64,000 nucleotides of DNA from Nakazawaea peltata (GCA_001599355.1 BCGQ01000006.1:310001-374000), one strand, 5' to 3'. Positions 1 through 10,450 are shown, counted from the first letter of the stretch. The notes: generated by a model not told the origin, from the letters alone. A program made the numbers and translations.

Positions 1-873
1 GTTGAAGTTTCTCTCAGGGTGCTCCAAGATCTCGGAAGCAAAGACTGGGATGTAATGACCAGCGTAAGACTCACCGGCAATGTGGAATGGCAAGTCAGAG
101 TACTCTGGGAATTGTTGGAAGAACAATTGCAAGAAAGCATAAACATCTTGACCGGCAGCGACGGTGTTGCTAACTGAAGAACCAGAGTAAGAGTAACCAA
201 CATTGACAGGTTGGTCTAAGAAGATGACAGATGCATTGGAGTTCCAAGAGTGAGGGTTATAGATTGGCTTGAGGTCCTCACCGATAGAAGATGGACCCAA
301 TTCGAAGAACAAACCAGTCAAAGAAGAACAACCTGGACCACCGTTCAACCATAAAACGATTGGATCGTTCTTTGGGTCATTTCTAGATTCAAAGAACCAG
401 TAGAAGAAATGCTTGTCTTCGTCTTCGACATCGACATAACCAGAGTATTGCTTGACGTCATCGACACCCAAATCAATTGGAGTATTCTTGACTCTCAATT
501 TGTGGTTTGGCAACTCCTTGTTGGTGACGGTGTAATCCCAATTGTTGTGTTTTCTGCTCTTATAACGAGGGTGGGACAAAAGGTTCATCTTACTGACGGT
601 CTCTGGGAATTGCATGGTCATCTCAGCCCAAGTAGACTTGATGTCATCACTGATACTGTCAATTGATTCACCCAAGACAGAACTGACTTGGTCCAATAAA
701 GTGTGACCGAATTTCTGTGCGGCTCCCTTCAAAGTCTGTTTGACTGGCTGCTGAGTTTCTGGGGCATTAAATTGCAATGGCTTTTGAGCTCCCTCAAACA
801 AACCATCAAGCGACAAAGCTTGTGTAAAAGTAGTGGCCAAAATGGCGGTAAGTAATGTGTTGGACAATCTCAT
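1..873 (-). CDS. PRC1: Carboxypeptidase Y precursor, N-terminal 291 residues (runs off the window)
   Basis: Vacuolar serine carboxypeptidase that removes C-terminal residues from peptides. The window holds only the N-terminal part; the frame is open through base 1. Residues 1-20 form a hydrophobic signal peptide ending near TQA. Residues 30-33 read QKPL, matching the QRPL-type vacuolar sorting signal bound by Vps10 in S. cerevisiae. A propeptide of about 100 residues follows, then the mature enzyme with the oxyanion-hole motif NGGPGCSS and the nucleophile motif GESYAG, whose Ser is residue 269 (codon at 67-69). The catalytic Asp and His lie outside the window. The start at 873 is the only ATG giving a signal peptide. 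It is divergent from CHS7 across a 540-bp promoter region. Identity is near certain. Confidence 0.95.
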   Translation of the reverse strand, partial: MRLSNTLLTAILATTFTQALSLDGLFEGAQKPLQFNAPETQQPVKQTLKGAAQKFGHTLLDQVSSVLGESIDSISDDIKSTWAEMTMQFPETVSKMNLLSHPRYKSRKHNNWDYTVTNKELPNHKLRVKNTPIDLGVDDVKQYSGYVDVEDEDKHFFYWFFESRNDPKNDPIVLWLNGGPGCSSLTGLFFELGPSSIGEDLKPIYNPHSWNSNASVIFLDQPVNVGYSYSGSSVSNTVAAGQDVYAFLQLFFQQFPEYSDLPFHIAGESYAGHYIPVFASEILEHPERNFN

Positions 874-1413
874 CTTCAATCAAATCGAATGCTCAACCTT
901 ATCTTATTCCAATAAATAATTTTAATCTGCGGAGGCAACTTGCTTTCTATATATAGTCTGAAGTTTCTTTTTTTTGGCCTGTGTATAATTTCCTGTTTTG
1001 GGGTGAAAAGCAGCCCAAAACGAAATGCTGGTTTCCCAATCGGGTAATCGGCCGTCCTTCAATCTCATCCTCTTTGCCCCTCTTGTAGGAACGGCATCTA
1101 ATAGTACCTGAGCAGTTTATCACAAATTCTATTTTGGGAAATATGTTGTTCTTGACTGAAACTTCTTTTTTTGGCACAGAAGGAAAATTTTTTTGAGCTT
1201 TGTGAAACAAGCAGAGGACAGAGGTTGTTTAAAGATCGAAGGAAGTTTGTCGAAGAATAGTTTTGGGGTATTTGAATGGTTGTGATTTTGGACGTTTGTT
1301 TAAACTGTTGATCAGAATTGAAATCATCATAAAGAAACTCCCGTTTTTCCCCTTCAGATCTTTGTCATAAACGCGTCATTACCCTCTTTTTTACCATTTA
1401 AGTTGAGTTAGAG
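874..1413. other. Divergent intergenic region PRC1/CHS7
   Basis: 540 bp between two divergent start codons, so it must carry both promoters. AT-rich with several T-runs. I see no RNA gene or convincing coding sequence; the open frame on the minus strand (947-1210) has no recognisable domain. Confidence 0.6.
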
Positions 1414-2400
1414 ATGTTTGGTGATTTCCAGTCAATTTGTGAGAAGACACCCCTCCCTTTCTGCTCGGTTGTCGACCTGTCATCAGGAGAAATAAATAAA
1501 TACTTTCCTACAGGTGTGATGACAACATGTTTTGCCAGATCGGTCGAGTTAAGTAATACAATGATTTATCAGGTGGGAAATGCCATTATCAATATTGGAG
1601 GATTGATCGTATGTTTGATAATAATTTTCCATATCAGATCCAAATATACGGCAATTCTGAGATCAGAAATGTGTGTCTTATTTTATCAGTTCACACTGCT
1701 TCTTATTTTGACCTTGATCTGTGATTGTGGAGTAGCCCCTCCAGGAAAACTGGTTTATGATTATTTCGTCGCAGCCCAGGTGGCCCTTGCAGGAAGTTGT
1801 TGTTGGGCCTTACTGTTCAATGGATTATTGTTTTTCCAAATATGGGAGGATGGAACTAGAAGATCTGTTGCACTGTTAAACATCACCTCGTTACTTATCG
1901 GTGCTGTTAATTTCGTCATAGCTCTCTTGACTTTTAAAGGTTGGGCTGGTAGCTCTCTTTCAAGATCTCATACTACAGGTTTATTTACCCTCATGTACAT
2001 CATTAACGCAGTTTTGGCGGGATTTTATGTTTTTTCCCAAATCATCCTCTCTGCACTCGTGTTAACAAATTATTGGGCCACCGGAGCCATCCTCTTGGGT
2101 TCTTTCTTTTTTATTGTCGGACAAATTGTTCTTTATGTCTTTTCGGAGACTATTTGTGATAATTTAGATCATTATTTGGATGGTTTATTTTTTGCTAGTT
2201 TGTTCAACTTATTTACCATCATGATGGTTTATAAATATTGGGATATCATCACTACTGAAGATTTAGAGTTCAGTATCGCAGCTCAAGAAACCGGTGTTCT
2301 GTTTAACACAGGCATTGCTGCTGCTCGTACTAATAACAATGAGAGGTATAGGCCTCGTCATGACATTTATGAGGAAAAAAGTCTTCTTTCATCTAATTAG
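1414..2400 (+). CDS. CHS7: Chitin synthase export chaperone Chs7
   Basis: ER membrane chaperone required for export of chitin synthase Chs3 from the ER. The 328-residue protein matches the family length (316 in S. cerevisiae). It begins with the typical lumenal stretch (MFGDFQSICEKTPLPFCSVV), followed by about seven hydrophobic segments between residues 50 and 285 and a short polar C-terminal tail. The charged segment HIRSKYTAILRSEM after the first membrane span and the CDCG motif after the second are characteristic of the family. Single exon with an unambiguous ATG. The gene is followed on the same strand by EFL1 after 360 bp, with no sign of co-transcription. Confidence 0.92.
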   Translation: MFGDFQSICEKTPLPFCSVVDLSSGEINKYFPTGVMTTCFARSVELSNTMIYQVGNAIINIGGLIVCLIIIFHIRSKYTAILRSEMCVLFYQFTLLLILTLICDCGVAPPGKLVYDYFVAAQVALAGSCCWALLFNGLLFFQIWEDGTRRSVALLNITSLLIGAVNFVIALLTFKGWAGSSLSRSHTTGLFTLMYIINAVLAGFYVFSQIILSALVLTNYWATGAILLGSFFFIVGQIVLYVFSETICDNLDHYLDGLFFASLFNLFTIMMVYKYWDIITTEDLEFSIAAQETGVLFNTGIAAARTNNNERYRPRHDIYEEKSLLSSN

Positions 2401-2760
2401 GTTAATATATGCATTTTGGTATTTGGAGTAGAAAAGTGGCATCATTTATTTATTATTCCTTTCATTCCCACCCCATCTCAGCTCTCAGCTCTCATCCCTC
2501 CTCTCTGCCCCCTCTCCCGTCACCCCCTTCTCGATCTGAAAAAATCCCTAACAATCCCTCGACATTTCCTAACAATGTCCTGACAATATGCTAACAATTT
2601 CCCTGAGCATCTCGCTCAAATTAGTAATTTGCTCATCCAAAATTCCCTTAGTAATCTACTCATCTCCTAAATTTCAATTCCGATTTTTCACACACCCATT
2701 CCCATACTTAGTGCATACAAATTTTTCACTTAATAGTGGCGGTTAACATCATCCAACAAT
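2401..2760. promoter_or_regulatory. CHS7-EFL1 intergenic region with Rap1-like site
   Basis: 360 bp containing the EFL1 promoter. A degenerate CTAACAAT-type unit recurs about four times between 2548 and 2604. ACACCCA at 2692-2698 matches the core of the Rap1 consensus known from S. cerevisiae and lies 63 bp upstream of the EFL1 start. The sites are visible; their function is inferred. Confidence 0.35.
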
Positions 2761-5700
2761 ATGCCTAGAGTTAGTACTGAGCAATTATCTCAGTTGCAAG
2801 CTAACCCTTCTAGTGTTAGGAACATCTGCATTTTAGCTCATGTCGACCATGGAAAGACCTCTCTTTCCGATTCTTTGCTTGCACTGAACGGTATCATCTC
2901 CCAAAGAATGGCAGGAAAGGTGAGATACTTAGATTCAAGACCAGATGAACAATTACGTGGTATCACTATGGAATCTTCTCTGGTTTCGTTATATTTCCGT
3001 GTCTTGAAGAAAAACAAAGAAGACCCGGAACTGCCCCCTACTGTAAATGAACATTTAATCAATTTGATAGATTCTCCAGGCCATATCGATTTTTCCTCAG
3101 AAGTATCAACACTGTCAAGATTATGTGATGGGGCAGTTGTGCTCGTTGATGTGGTAGAAGGTGTATGTTCTCAAACTGTCACTGTCTTAAGACAATCTTG
3201 GGTGGACAATTTGAAACCGATCTTGGTATTGAATAAAATCGATAGATTGATCACAGAATTAAAATTGACCCCCCAAGAACTGTATATTCATTTATCTAAA
3301 GTGATTGAACAAGTTAATTCGGTTTTGGGTTCCTTCTACGCAGGTGAAAGAATGCAAAATGATTATATTTACAGAGAAAAAATGGAGAATTTGAAGGAGG
3401 GAGAAGCTCATGAAGAGTTTGTAGAGAAGGATGATGATGATCTTTATTTCTCTCCCGAAAAGAATAATGTCATATTTGCTTCAGCTGTCGATGGTTGGGG
3501 GTTCAATATTTCTCAATTTGCCCTGTTTTACGAACGTAAGCTTGGAATGAATAGAGAAAACTTACAAAAAGTATTATGGGGAGCATTTTATTTGGATCCA
3601 AAGACTAAGAAAATCATCCCTTCTAAGGCTTTAAAAGGTCGTAATCTTAAGCCTTTGTTTGTTTCTTTTATTTTAGATAACATTTGGAGAATTTATCAGG
3701 ATTGTTTAATTGAGAGAAATCAAGATAATTTGACAAAAATTGTCTCCTCATTAAATTTGAAGATTTTACCGAGAGATTTGAGATCTAAGGATCATAAACT
3801 GCTCTTGCAATCCATTTTTGGCCAATGGATCCCGGTATCTACCCTGGTGTTACTTACAGTAGTTGAGAAATTACCCTCTCCTTTAGAATCTCAACGAATC
3901 AGAGTGCCTACCATCTTAGAGAACAGCAAAGAGGTCAATCCTATTTTGGAAAAACTGATGTTGGATTGTGATAGTGAGGGTCCAGTGAGTGCATATGTCT
4001 CTAAAATGGTATCAATTCCTGAGCTGGAGCTTCCTAAGAATCAACGTCTGCTGCTTAGTTCCGATGAGCTTCTGGAACGTGGAAGAATTCTGAGATTAGC
4101 AGCTCAAAGAGCTAGAGAAGAACTGCTCAAACTGGAAGGCCAAGAAGATGGAGAATCTGATGCCGAAGATAGTGAAGATGAATATATAACCAATAATTTC
4201 GTAGTTGATGATACTGCCGATCCAGGTTTCGAATGGGAATTTGAAGAAGAAGAAGAAATCCCTGAAGAAGTCGAGTTACCAAAAGAAGAATTGATCGGTT
4301 TTACTCGTGTCTACAGTGGATGCTTGAAAGTTGGTCAACAACTTAAAGTTTTGGGTCCTAAATATGACCCTCTGCATCCAAATGATCATATAGATACCGT
4401 AACCATCTCAGAGTTGTACCTTATGATGGGCCGTGATCTTGTCCTGTTAGACACCGTTCCTCTGGGTAATATTGCTGGAGTTGGAGGACTTCTGGGGAAA
4501 GTATTAAAGAATGGTACTTTAGTCAGTGAGGATATCACTGAAGGTGCTTGTAATTTACTGGGTGTCACTTTACTGCTGCCACCTATTGTTCGTGTAGCTT
4601 TAGAACCTGTAAATCCTATGCAAATTGCTCAATTGGAACGTGGATTACTGCTCTTAAATATGGCCGATCCTTGTGTTCAAACCTTTTTGCAAGATAGTGG
4701 TGAGCATATCTTAGCTACAGCTGGAGAATTACATTTAGAAAGATGTCTCAAGGATTTACGTGAGAGATTTGCCGGAATTGAGATCTCCCTGTCTCAACCT
4801 GTAATCCCATTCAGAGAGACTATCGCTCAGACTAAAGAAATGAACCCAGTAAAGAACCCCGAATTAGGAAGGGGAGTAGTTCAATTAGAAGTAGGATATC
4901 ACAAAATAACTTATAGAGTAAGACCATTACCATCTTCGGTGACTGAGGTCATTCTTGGTCATCCAGATCTTGTTGATAAGGTGGTTAATAGAGGTGCTGA
5001 AACTGATAAAGCTGTTCTTGAACAGAAGTTGAACGCGGCATTCGCCGAATCTAAACTGGATTCAAAGAAAGACGGAATTAATTGGGATAATTATGAACAA
5101 AAGATCGTAGGATTTGGTCCAAAGAGAACCGGTGCTAATGTTTTGTTTGATAATACATCTAAATTAAGAACCATATTTGGTGAAGAGCTGTCTCTGCTCT
5201 ATGAATATCTGGACAATATCAGTAACGGATTCCAACTTGCTATGAATGAGGGTCCATTACTGCAAGAAATCATCCAAGGAGTAGCTGTAATCGTAGAAAG
5301 TGTCACAGAGAGTAAGGATGACCAAGAGAATGTAACTGAGAATGAGACAGAGTCTGCAAATCTTGCTGGTAGAATCTTAACTATGACAAGAGATTGTATT
5401 CATAAACTGTTCTTAGATTGGTCTCCAAGATTAATGTTACTGATGTACCAATGTGAAATCCAACTGACCGCAGAAGTTTTAGGTAAGGTTTATGCTGTGG
5501 TACAACGTAGACGTGGATATATCGAGAGTGAAGAAATGAAGGAAGGTACGCCTTTCTTCAGTATCCAAGCTAAAATTCCAGCTGTAGAGCTGTTTGGTTT
5601 CGGAGAAGACATCAGAAAGAAAACTTCTGGTCTGCTGCAACCGCAATTAGTTTACGCAGGTTTCGAAATCATCGACCAAGATCCATTCTGGGTACCTACT

Positions 5701-5853
5701 ACTGAAGAAGAGTTAGAAGAATTGGGTGAAGTTGCCGACAAGGAAAACATTGCTCGTAAATACATGAATGGAATTAGACGTAGAAAAGGTTTATTCGTCG
5801 ACGAAAAAGTCGTTAAGAATGCTGAAAAGCAAAGAACTTTGAAAAAGGATTAA
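2761..5853 (+). CDS. EFL1: Elongation factor-like GTPase Efl1/Ria1 (60S maturation)
   Basis: Cytoplasmic EF-2-like GTPase that, with Sdo1, releases Tif6 from pre-60S subunits. The 1030 residues fit the family (1110 in S. cerevisiae). The G domain is clear: P-loop AHVDHGKTS (residues 26-34), switch region RGITMESS, DSPGH and NKID. An acidic insertion typical of Efl1 (around residues 465-520) separates the G domain from the domain II-V region with TAGELHLERCLKDL. The C-terminus has RKKTSG followed by DPFWVPTTEEELEEL. Six CTG codons sit at family alanine positions or at positions where alanine fits, including the adjacent pair at 5632-5637 (S. cerevisiae SGAAQPQ), making this gene strong evidence for CUG-Ala decoding. 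Convergent with COA6, 30 bp apart. Confidence 0.95.
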   Translation: MPRVSTEQLSQLQANPSSVRNICILAHVDHGKTSLSDSLLALNGIISQRMAGKVRYLDSRPDEQLRGITMESSLVSLYFRVLKKNKEDPELPPTVNEHLINLIDSPGHIDFSSEVSTLSRLCDGAVVLVDVVEGVCSQTVTVLRQSWVDNLKPILVLNKIDRLITELKLTPQELYIHLSKVIEQVNSVLGSFYAGERMQNDYIYREKMENLKEGEAHEEFVEKDDDDLYFSPEKNNVIFASAVDGWGFNISQFALFYERKLGMNRENLQKVLWGAFYLDPKTKKIIPSKALKGRNLKPLFVSFILDNIWRIYQDCLIERNQDNLTKIVSSLNLKILPRDLRSKDHKLLLQSIFGQWIPVSTLVLLTVVEKLPSPLESQRIRVPTILENSKEVNPILEKLMLDCDSEGPVSAYVSKMVSIPELELPKNQRLLLSSDELLERGRILRLAAQRAREELLKLEGQEDGESDAEDSEDEYITNNFVVDDTADPGFEWEFEEEEEIPEEVELPKEELIGFTRVYSGCLKVGQQLKVLGPKYDPLHPNDHIDTVTISELYLMMGRDLVLLDTVPLGNIAGVGGLLGKVLKNGTLVSEDITEGACNLLGVTLLLPPIVRVALEPVNPMQIAQLERGLLLLNMADPCVQTFLQDSGEHILATAGELHLERCLKDLRERFAGIEISLSQPVIPFRETIAQTKEMNPVKNPELGRGVVQLEVGYHKITYRVRPLPSSVTEVILGHPDLVDKVVNRGAETDKAVLEQKLNAAFAESKLDSKKDGINWDNYEQKIVGFGPKRTGANVLFDNTSKLRTIFGEELSLLYEYLDNISNGFQLAMNEGPLLQEIIQGVAVIVESVTESKDDQENVTENETESANLAGRILTMTRDCIHKLFLDWSPRLMLLMYQCEIQLTAEVLGKVYAVVQRRRGYIESEEMKEGTPFFSIQAKIPAVELFGFGEDIRKKTSGLLQPQLVYAGFEIIDQDPFWVPTTEEELEELGEVADKENIARKYMNGIRRRKGLFVDEKVVKNAEKQRTLKKD

Positions 5854-5883
5854 TCCATTTATATACAGGAATAAATACATAGT

Positions 5884-6210
5884 TTATTTACGAACACCAG
5901 GCAGGTCTATGAGTTTGGCATTCTCCAGCTCCATCTGTTTAAGCATTTTTTCTTTCTTAATATCAACATATCTTTTTTCCTTGAAGTATTTAACCCAACT
6001 CTTAGCACAATTAGCCTCGAAATTGGATTCTTGGGATGAACAATTCAGCTTGATGACCTTAGCATGTTTTGGATCGAGAGGGTTTTCAACTTCGATTTTG
6101 TCGAGGCATCCGAGGTATAAATCACGGGCCTCCCAACATTGTTGACGCTTTGAGCGTAACGGGACCTCTTCTTGTTTACCAGAACCTTCGAAATATGATA
6201 ATATTCCCAT
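5884..6210 (-). CDS. COA6: Cytochrome c oxidase assembly factor Coa6
   Basis: Small intermembrane-space protein of the twin-cysteine type that helps copper delivery to cytochrome c oxidase subunit 2. The 108-residue sequence has the diagnostic C-x9-C (Cys25, Cys35) followed by C-x10-C (Cys57, Cys68), with the family's CWEARDLYLGCLDK helix and a CAKSWVKYFKEKR segment in the second helix. There is no signal peptide, as expected for Mia40-dependent import. Start ATG at 6210. Divergent from FAA1 across 1.3 kb. Confidence 0.9.
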   Translation of the reverse strand: MGILSYFEGSGKQEEVPLRSKRQQCWEARDLYLGCLDKIEVENPLDPKHAKVIKLNCSSQESNFEANCAKSWVKYFKEKRYVDIKKEKMLKQMELENAKLIDLPGVRK

Positions 6211-7538
6211 TTTGTCTTGTTAGTGGATGGTTGACCTCTGGTTTGAATATGAGAGAAGAGTCTTTTAGAGATGAAAATTTTAGGTGTATCAAAGGCCGAG
6301 TTCCTGATTCGGTAATTTCTTATTTAGGAAGTGATACTGAGTGATGATCTGGTAAAAGAATGAAGGATAGTTAGATGGTCATATAAATGGGCTAATTGGA
6401 TGGATCTGGTTAGTTAATGGAAATGTACAATATAGTATTGCCTCGTGTTAAGTTCTGGAGTATGTCATCTCTGAGTCTTAGATATATACCGTAAAGTTGA
6501 TAGGGAGTAGGATATTGGTTATTTTTGCACTACCTGTGATAGCATAAGAATAAAGTTATTTGAAGGACTGACCAGTGGCTTGGGGTGTGATCTTGGCAAT
6601 AGCAACAGTTGATATTATTGACTGACTGAAATAAAGTTGAGATATCTTGAATAAGGCAACTCCAATAGAAGTTCTGATTAATCCAATCTCCGTTAATTTG
6701 CTTCTAGTTGTTTCCCAATATAATTCCCCATAGTTAATTTAGGGGTAATAAAGGATTTAAGAATATATAAAATATATATTGTAAATCTGAAGTTTAGAGA
6801 AAAGTAGAAAAACAAGAATCTGAATCAAACCTAAGTACTGCGCCTCGTCTTTTAACCCAATATCTATCATCCCCTTTCCCCCTCTCTCAACATAACTCGT
6901 TTCTTATCTATATCTCGCACTATAATTATCAGATGCACGTAATTTAACACATTTGAAAACCCAAAATCCCAACGAAAAATACCCAGCATTATTTGAGAGA
7001 GCTTCGTTCTTTTGCGCGCGCAAGACAAAATGAGGGGGGAAGAGGAGAAGTATCTGCGACATAAGTTCCGGGCGTAGCGATCGGAATCGGAAGGAACCAA
7101 GTTGCCACTGGATACCATCATTAGAAAGAATACAATTGTGGTCTTCTGCTAAACCGGATCACAACATCGTCAACCCTCAATGTTACATCTCCAATGTTAT
7201 ATCTCTCATAAACATCTCATCCCACGCCTCACTTCTCACTAACCCCTGACACCCAGCTCGTATCCCTGTTCTGACTGCTCTCAATTTAATTTTACCCCTT
7301 CTCCAGCCTCATCTCCTCTAAACGCGCAGAACCCAAAAGAACAAAAATGATCCCCCAATTCTTCAGCAAATTTCCAAAAACAGCAAAATGGAAACCGCTC
7401 CAGAACAAAAAAAAAGTTTAAAATCAGCTTTGGAGGGCAAAAAATTATTCCGCAACAATACTTTTTAACGGGTCGAATATTGGATTGAATATTGGATTGA
7501 AGACGCTGTTGAAAGAAAAGCACTTAAACAATTAGATA
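6211..7538. other. Divergent intergenic region COA6/FAA1
   Basis: 1.33 kb between divergent starts, AT-rich and without a recognisable gene. A GC-rich block lies at 7013-7022 (TGCGCGCGCA). A perfect 12-bp tandem duplication (GAATATTGGATT twice) lies near 7477-7500, about 40 bp upstream of the FAA1 start, and may be part of the 5' leader. Open frames here lack domains and look like chance. Confidence 0.55.
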
Positions 7539-9638
7539 ATGCCACTGCAAATCAACGTTGAAGTAGGCAAGGCCAAACTGGGCGAGACCGCCCCAAGAAG
7601 ATACTACAAGACCGCTGATGGAGCCGTCGAGAGACCCCGCGACTCGAAACTGACCAATCTTTTCGAGTTCTTCAACGAGTGTGTCGAGAGACGCCCTAAT
7701 AAGAGAGCTGTCGGATGGAGAAATCTTGTTGATTTACACGACGAGGAGAAGATGGTCAAGAAGATGGTCGAAGGTAAATTGACCGATGTCCCAAAGACAT
7801 GGACTTATTTCCAGTATTCCGAATACGAGTACTTGACATACAAACAATTACAGACTTTAATTGTTAAGTACGGTAAGGGTTTGGTAAAGTTGGGTATTAA
7901 GCCTGCTAATGAGGAAAGATTCCACATTTTCCTGTCCACCTCGGCTAAATGGATGCAATCTTTCTTGGCATGTCAATCTCAACTGATCCCTGTTGTTACT
8001 GCCTATGACACTTTGGGTGAGAGTGGATTGACTCATTCTATGGTTCAAACCGAGAGTGTTGCTGTTTTCACCGACAATGCTTTATTGAGCAAATTGATTA
8101 ACCCAATTCAAAAGCTGAAGGGTATCAGAATTATTATTCACTCTGAGCCAATTTCTGAGTCCGACAAGAGACACAACGGTAAATTATACAAGGACCTGAA
8201 AGACCTGGTTGAAAAGATTAAAGAAGTCAGACCTGATATTCAACTTATCTCTCTCGACGAAGTTTTGAAATTAGGAGAAGCTCTGAGTCTGGAAATTGAT
8301 GTCACTAACCCTAAGCCATCTGATCTCTCTTGTATCATGTACACTTCTGGATCCACTGGTACTCCAAAGGGTGTTGTATTGAAGCATGAGAACATTCTTG
8401 CTGGTATTGCTGGTGTCGGTATTATCGTTGATAACAATTTCGTCACCGAAAATGATCGTATTATTCTGTTCTTGCCATTGGCTCACATTTTCGAGTTGGC
8501 TTTCGAATTGATCTCCTTCTGGTGGGGTGGTTGTCTTGGATATGCTACTGTTAAGACTTTAAGTGATAGTTCCGTCAGACATTGTCAAGGTGATATGAAG
8601 GAATTCCAACCTACTGTTATGGTTGGTGTTGCTGCTGTTTGGGAAAGTGTTAAGAAGGGAATTCAACTGCAAATTGAGAAATTACCTCCAATGACTCAAA
8701 AGATCTTCTGGGCTCTGTACAAAGCTAAGCTTTCCATGAAACTGTACAGAATTCCAGGTACCTCTCTTATTGACACTTTAATCTTCAAGAAGGTTAAACT
8801 GGCTACTGGTGGACACTTACGTCTTCTTTTGAATGGTGGTTCTCCAATCTCTCCTGACACTCAAAGATTCATCAGTAACTTGATTGCTCCTATGTCCATT
8901 GGATACGGTTTAACTGAGACAGTTGCCAACACCACTGTTGTTCCATTCGAGCACTTCGAGTACGATGTTGCTGGTGCTTTGACTGGTGCAATCACCGTCA
9001 AGTTAGTTGATGTCGCCGAAGCTGGTTACTATGCTAAGAACAACCAAGGTGAAATCTTGATCAGAGGTAAGCCAGTTATGTCTGAGTACTACAGAAATGA
9101 AGAAGAGACCAAGGGTCTGTTCAATGACGAAGGTTGGTTCTGTACTGGTGACATTGGTGAATGGACTCCAAAGGGTTACTTAAAGGTAATTGACCGTAAG
9201 AAGAACTTAGTCAAGACTTTGAATGGTGAGTATATTGCCTTGGAGAAGTTGGAGAGTGTTTACCGTTCCAACAAGTACGTTATGAACATTTGTTGTTACG
9301 CTGATATCACCAAGGTTAAACCTATCGGTATTATGATTCCAAATGAGATCCCATTGAAAGAGTTGGCTGTTAAATTGAATTTGGCTCCTTCCATCGATGA
9401 AGCTGATCTTTCTCATCTTGTCAACGATGCCAAATTGAACAAGCTGGTTTTGAAATCATTATTAGAGACAGCTAAGACCCAAGGTTTGGCCGGTATCGAA
9501 TTGATCGCCGGTGTCGTTATCTTGGATGACGAATGGACTCCACAAAACGGCTTTGTCACTAGTGCTCAAAAGTTGCAAAGAAAGAAGATTTTGGAGAGTT
9601 GCCAAGATCGTGTCGATGAGGCTTACAAGAATGCTTAA
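7539..9638 (+). CDS. FAA1: Long-chain fatty acyl-CoA synthetase (Faa1/Faa4 type)
   Basis: Activates imported and endogenous long-chain fatty acids to acyl-CoA using ATP and CoA. The 699 residues equal the Faa1/Faa4 length (700 and 694). The AMP-binding signature YTSGSTGTPKGV lies near residues 268-279, followed by LNGGSPIS, the GYGLTET motif, and the FACS region with GWFCTGDIGEW and IDRKKNLVK. S. cerevisiae has a FAA1/FAA4 pair; a single ancestral-type gene is expected here, so the symbol is by homology only. CTG codons at 7932, 8715 and 8799 align with alanine in relatives (for example VK-A-ATGG). Convergent with the MRX7-like gene, 174 bp apart. Confidence 0.93.
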   Translation: MPLQINVEVGKAKLGETAPRRYYKTADGAVERPRDSKLTNLFEFFNECVERRPNKRAVGWRNLVDLHDEEKMVKKMVEGKLTDVPKTWTYFQYSEYEYLTYKQLQTLIVKYGKGLVKLGIKPANEERFHIFLSTSAKWMQSFLACQSQLIPVVTAYDTLGESGLTHSMVQTESVAVFTDNALLSKLINPIQKLKGIRIIIHSEPISESDKRHNGKLYKDLKDLVEKIKEVRPDIQLISLDEVLKLGEALSLEIDVTNPKPSDLSCIMYTSGSTGTPKGVVLKHENILAGIAGVGIIVDNNFVTENDRIILFLPLAHIFELAFELISFWWGGCLGYATVKTLSDSSVRHCQGDMKEFQPTVMVGVAAVWESVKKGIQLQIEKLPPMTQKIFWALYKAKLSMKLYRIPGTSLIDTLIFKKVKLATGGHLRLLLNGGSPISPDTQRFISNLIAPMSIGYGLTETVANTTVVPFEHFEYDVAGALTGAITVKLVDVAEAGYYAKNNQGEILIRGKPVMSEYYRNEEETKGLFNDEGWFCTGDIGEWTPKGYLKVIDRKKNLVKTLNGEYIALEKLESVYRSNKYVMNICCYADITKVKPIGIMIPNEIPLKELAVKLNLAPSIDEADLSHLVNDAKLNKLVLKSLLETAKTQGLAGIELIAGVVILDDEWTPQNGFVTSAQKLQRKKILESCQDRVDEAYKNA

Positions 9639-9812
9639 ACTCGAACCTTTTGTTTACTTCTACTTCATATATAGGATTAATGATCCGTGTTACTGTACTA
9701 CATGTAGACTAACCTTGTAGGCTAAACCTTTCATTCACTTATAATATTTGATTAATATACACGACCTTTAGATTAACATATAACATGACGACACTATAAC
9801 CTATCAGTATTG

Positions 9813-10067
9813 TTACCTCGACTTAAACCCAAAACTAATCTTCATCTCATCCCAAAATAAAAACCGAAACAGTTTGAACTTCTGACCTGGTGTCGGCACC
9901 GTCAGCGTTTGTTGATGTAAATGAGGACGATGAGTTTGCCTCTCCAATTGAGCAGGGGTGGGAAGACCATTAATTTTGGCATGAACAGTTCTAACGAATC
10001 TATGAAACAGAGCACTTTTCATTAATTTCTCGAAAAGGAGATCTTCTATACTCTTTGGATTCCTCAT
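9813..10067 (-). CDS. Small protein, possibly MIOREX component Mrx7
   Basis: 84-residue basic protein. The segment LMKSALFHRFVRTVHAKING (residues 15-34) resembles, from memory, the core of the Mrx7 family, a roughly 90-residue mitochondrial protein associated with the mitoribosome (MIOREX). The C-terminus FRFLFWDEMKISFGFKSR is also compatible with that family. There is no transmembrane segment. The start ATG at 10067 begins immediately before the conserved part. The gene fits well in a compact stretch, divergent from OST4 by 250 bp. That it is a real gene is likely; the Mrx7 label is tentative and would need a profile search with PF10906. Confidence 0.5.
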   Translation of the reverse strand: MRNPKSIEDLLFEKLMKSALFHRFVRTVHAKINGLPTPAQLERQTHRPHLHQQTLTVPTPGQKFKLFRFLFWDEMKISFGFKSR

Positions 10068-10317
10068 ATTGATTGGTATTAGCTACTTTCGATGTCACCC
10101 ATCTATTCAATAAAGTCTTAACTAAATAGGTTTCAGAGTTTCGTAATGTGCTAATCGAAATAAAAATATTTCTTCCAATATTCATAAAATGCTGCACTTT
10201 CCACATCCCCTGGCGTTTTATCAATCACCAAGCCACTAAGAAAAACATAAAAACCTTTTGTTGTGCTGTTACTTTCAGAGTGGGTCGACGAAACATCACT
10301 ACACTACAACCATTAAG

Positions 10318-10449
10318 ATGATCACCGATAATCAATTATACTCAATGGCCATATTCTTCGGTGTGGGGTCATTTTTATTGATCCTTGTTTACCATTTATT
10401 ATCTACAAGCTTTGTCGCCGATGAGGTCGAAGAAAAGAAACTGCTTTGA
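10318..10449 (+). CDS. OST4: Oligosaccharyltransferase subunit Ost4
   Basis: Tiny ER membrane subunit that links Ost3/Ost6 to Stt3 in the N-glycosylation complex. 43 residues: MITDNQLYSMAIFFGVGSF then a single membrane helix ending in VYHLL, closely matching the S. cerevisiae 36-residue Ost4 (MISDEQLNSLAITFGI, VIYHA). I chose the ATG at 10318 because family members begin exactly there; the open frame extends upstream without support. The tail after the helix (TSFVADEVEEKKAL with CUG as Ala) is several residues longer and more acidic than in S. cerevisiae. Its stop lies 1 bp from the stop of the convergent cullin gene. Confidence 0.9.
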   Translation: MITDNQLYSMAIFFGVGSFLLILVYHLLSTSFVADEVEEKKLL

Positions 10450-10450
10450 T

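Noticed and set aside
2761-5853. CUG-Ser clade code (as in Candida or Metschnikowia)
   Set aside because: One EFL1 site (codon at 2884) fits Ser, but most CTG sites in EFL1, VAC8, FAA1 and IES2 fit Ala and are not Ser in relatives.
10000-10224. 74-codon open frame overlapping the MRX7-like gene
   Set aside because: Same strand but different frame, no recognisable motif; the alternative frame fits a known small family better.
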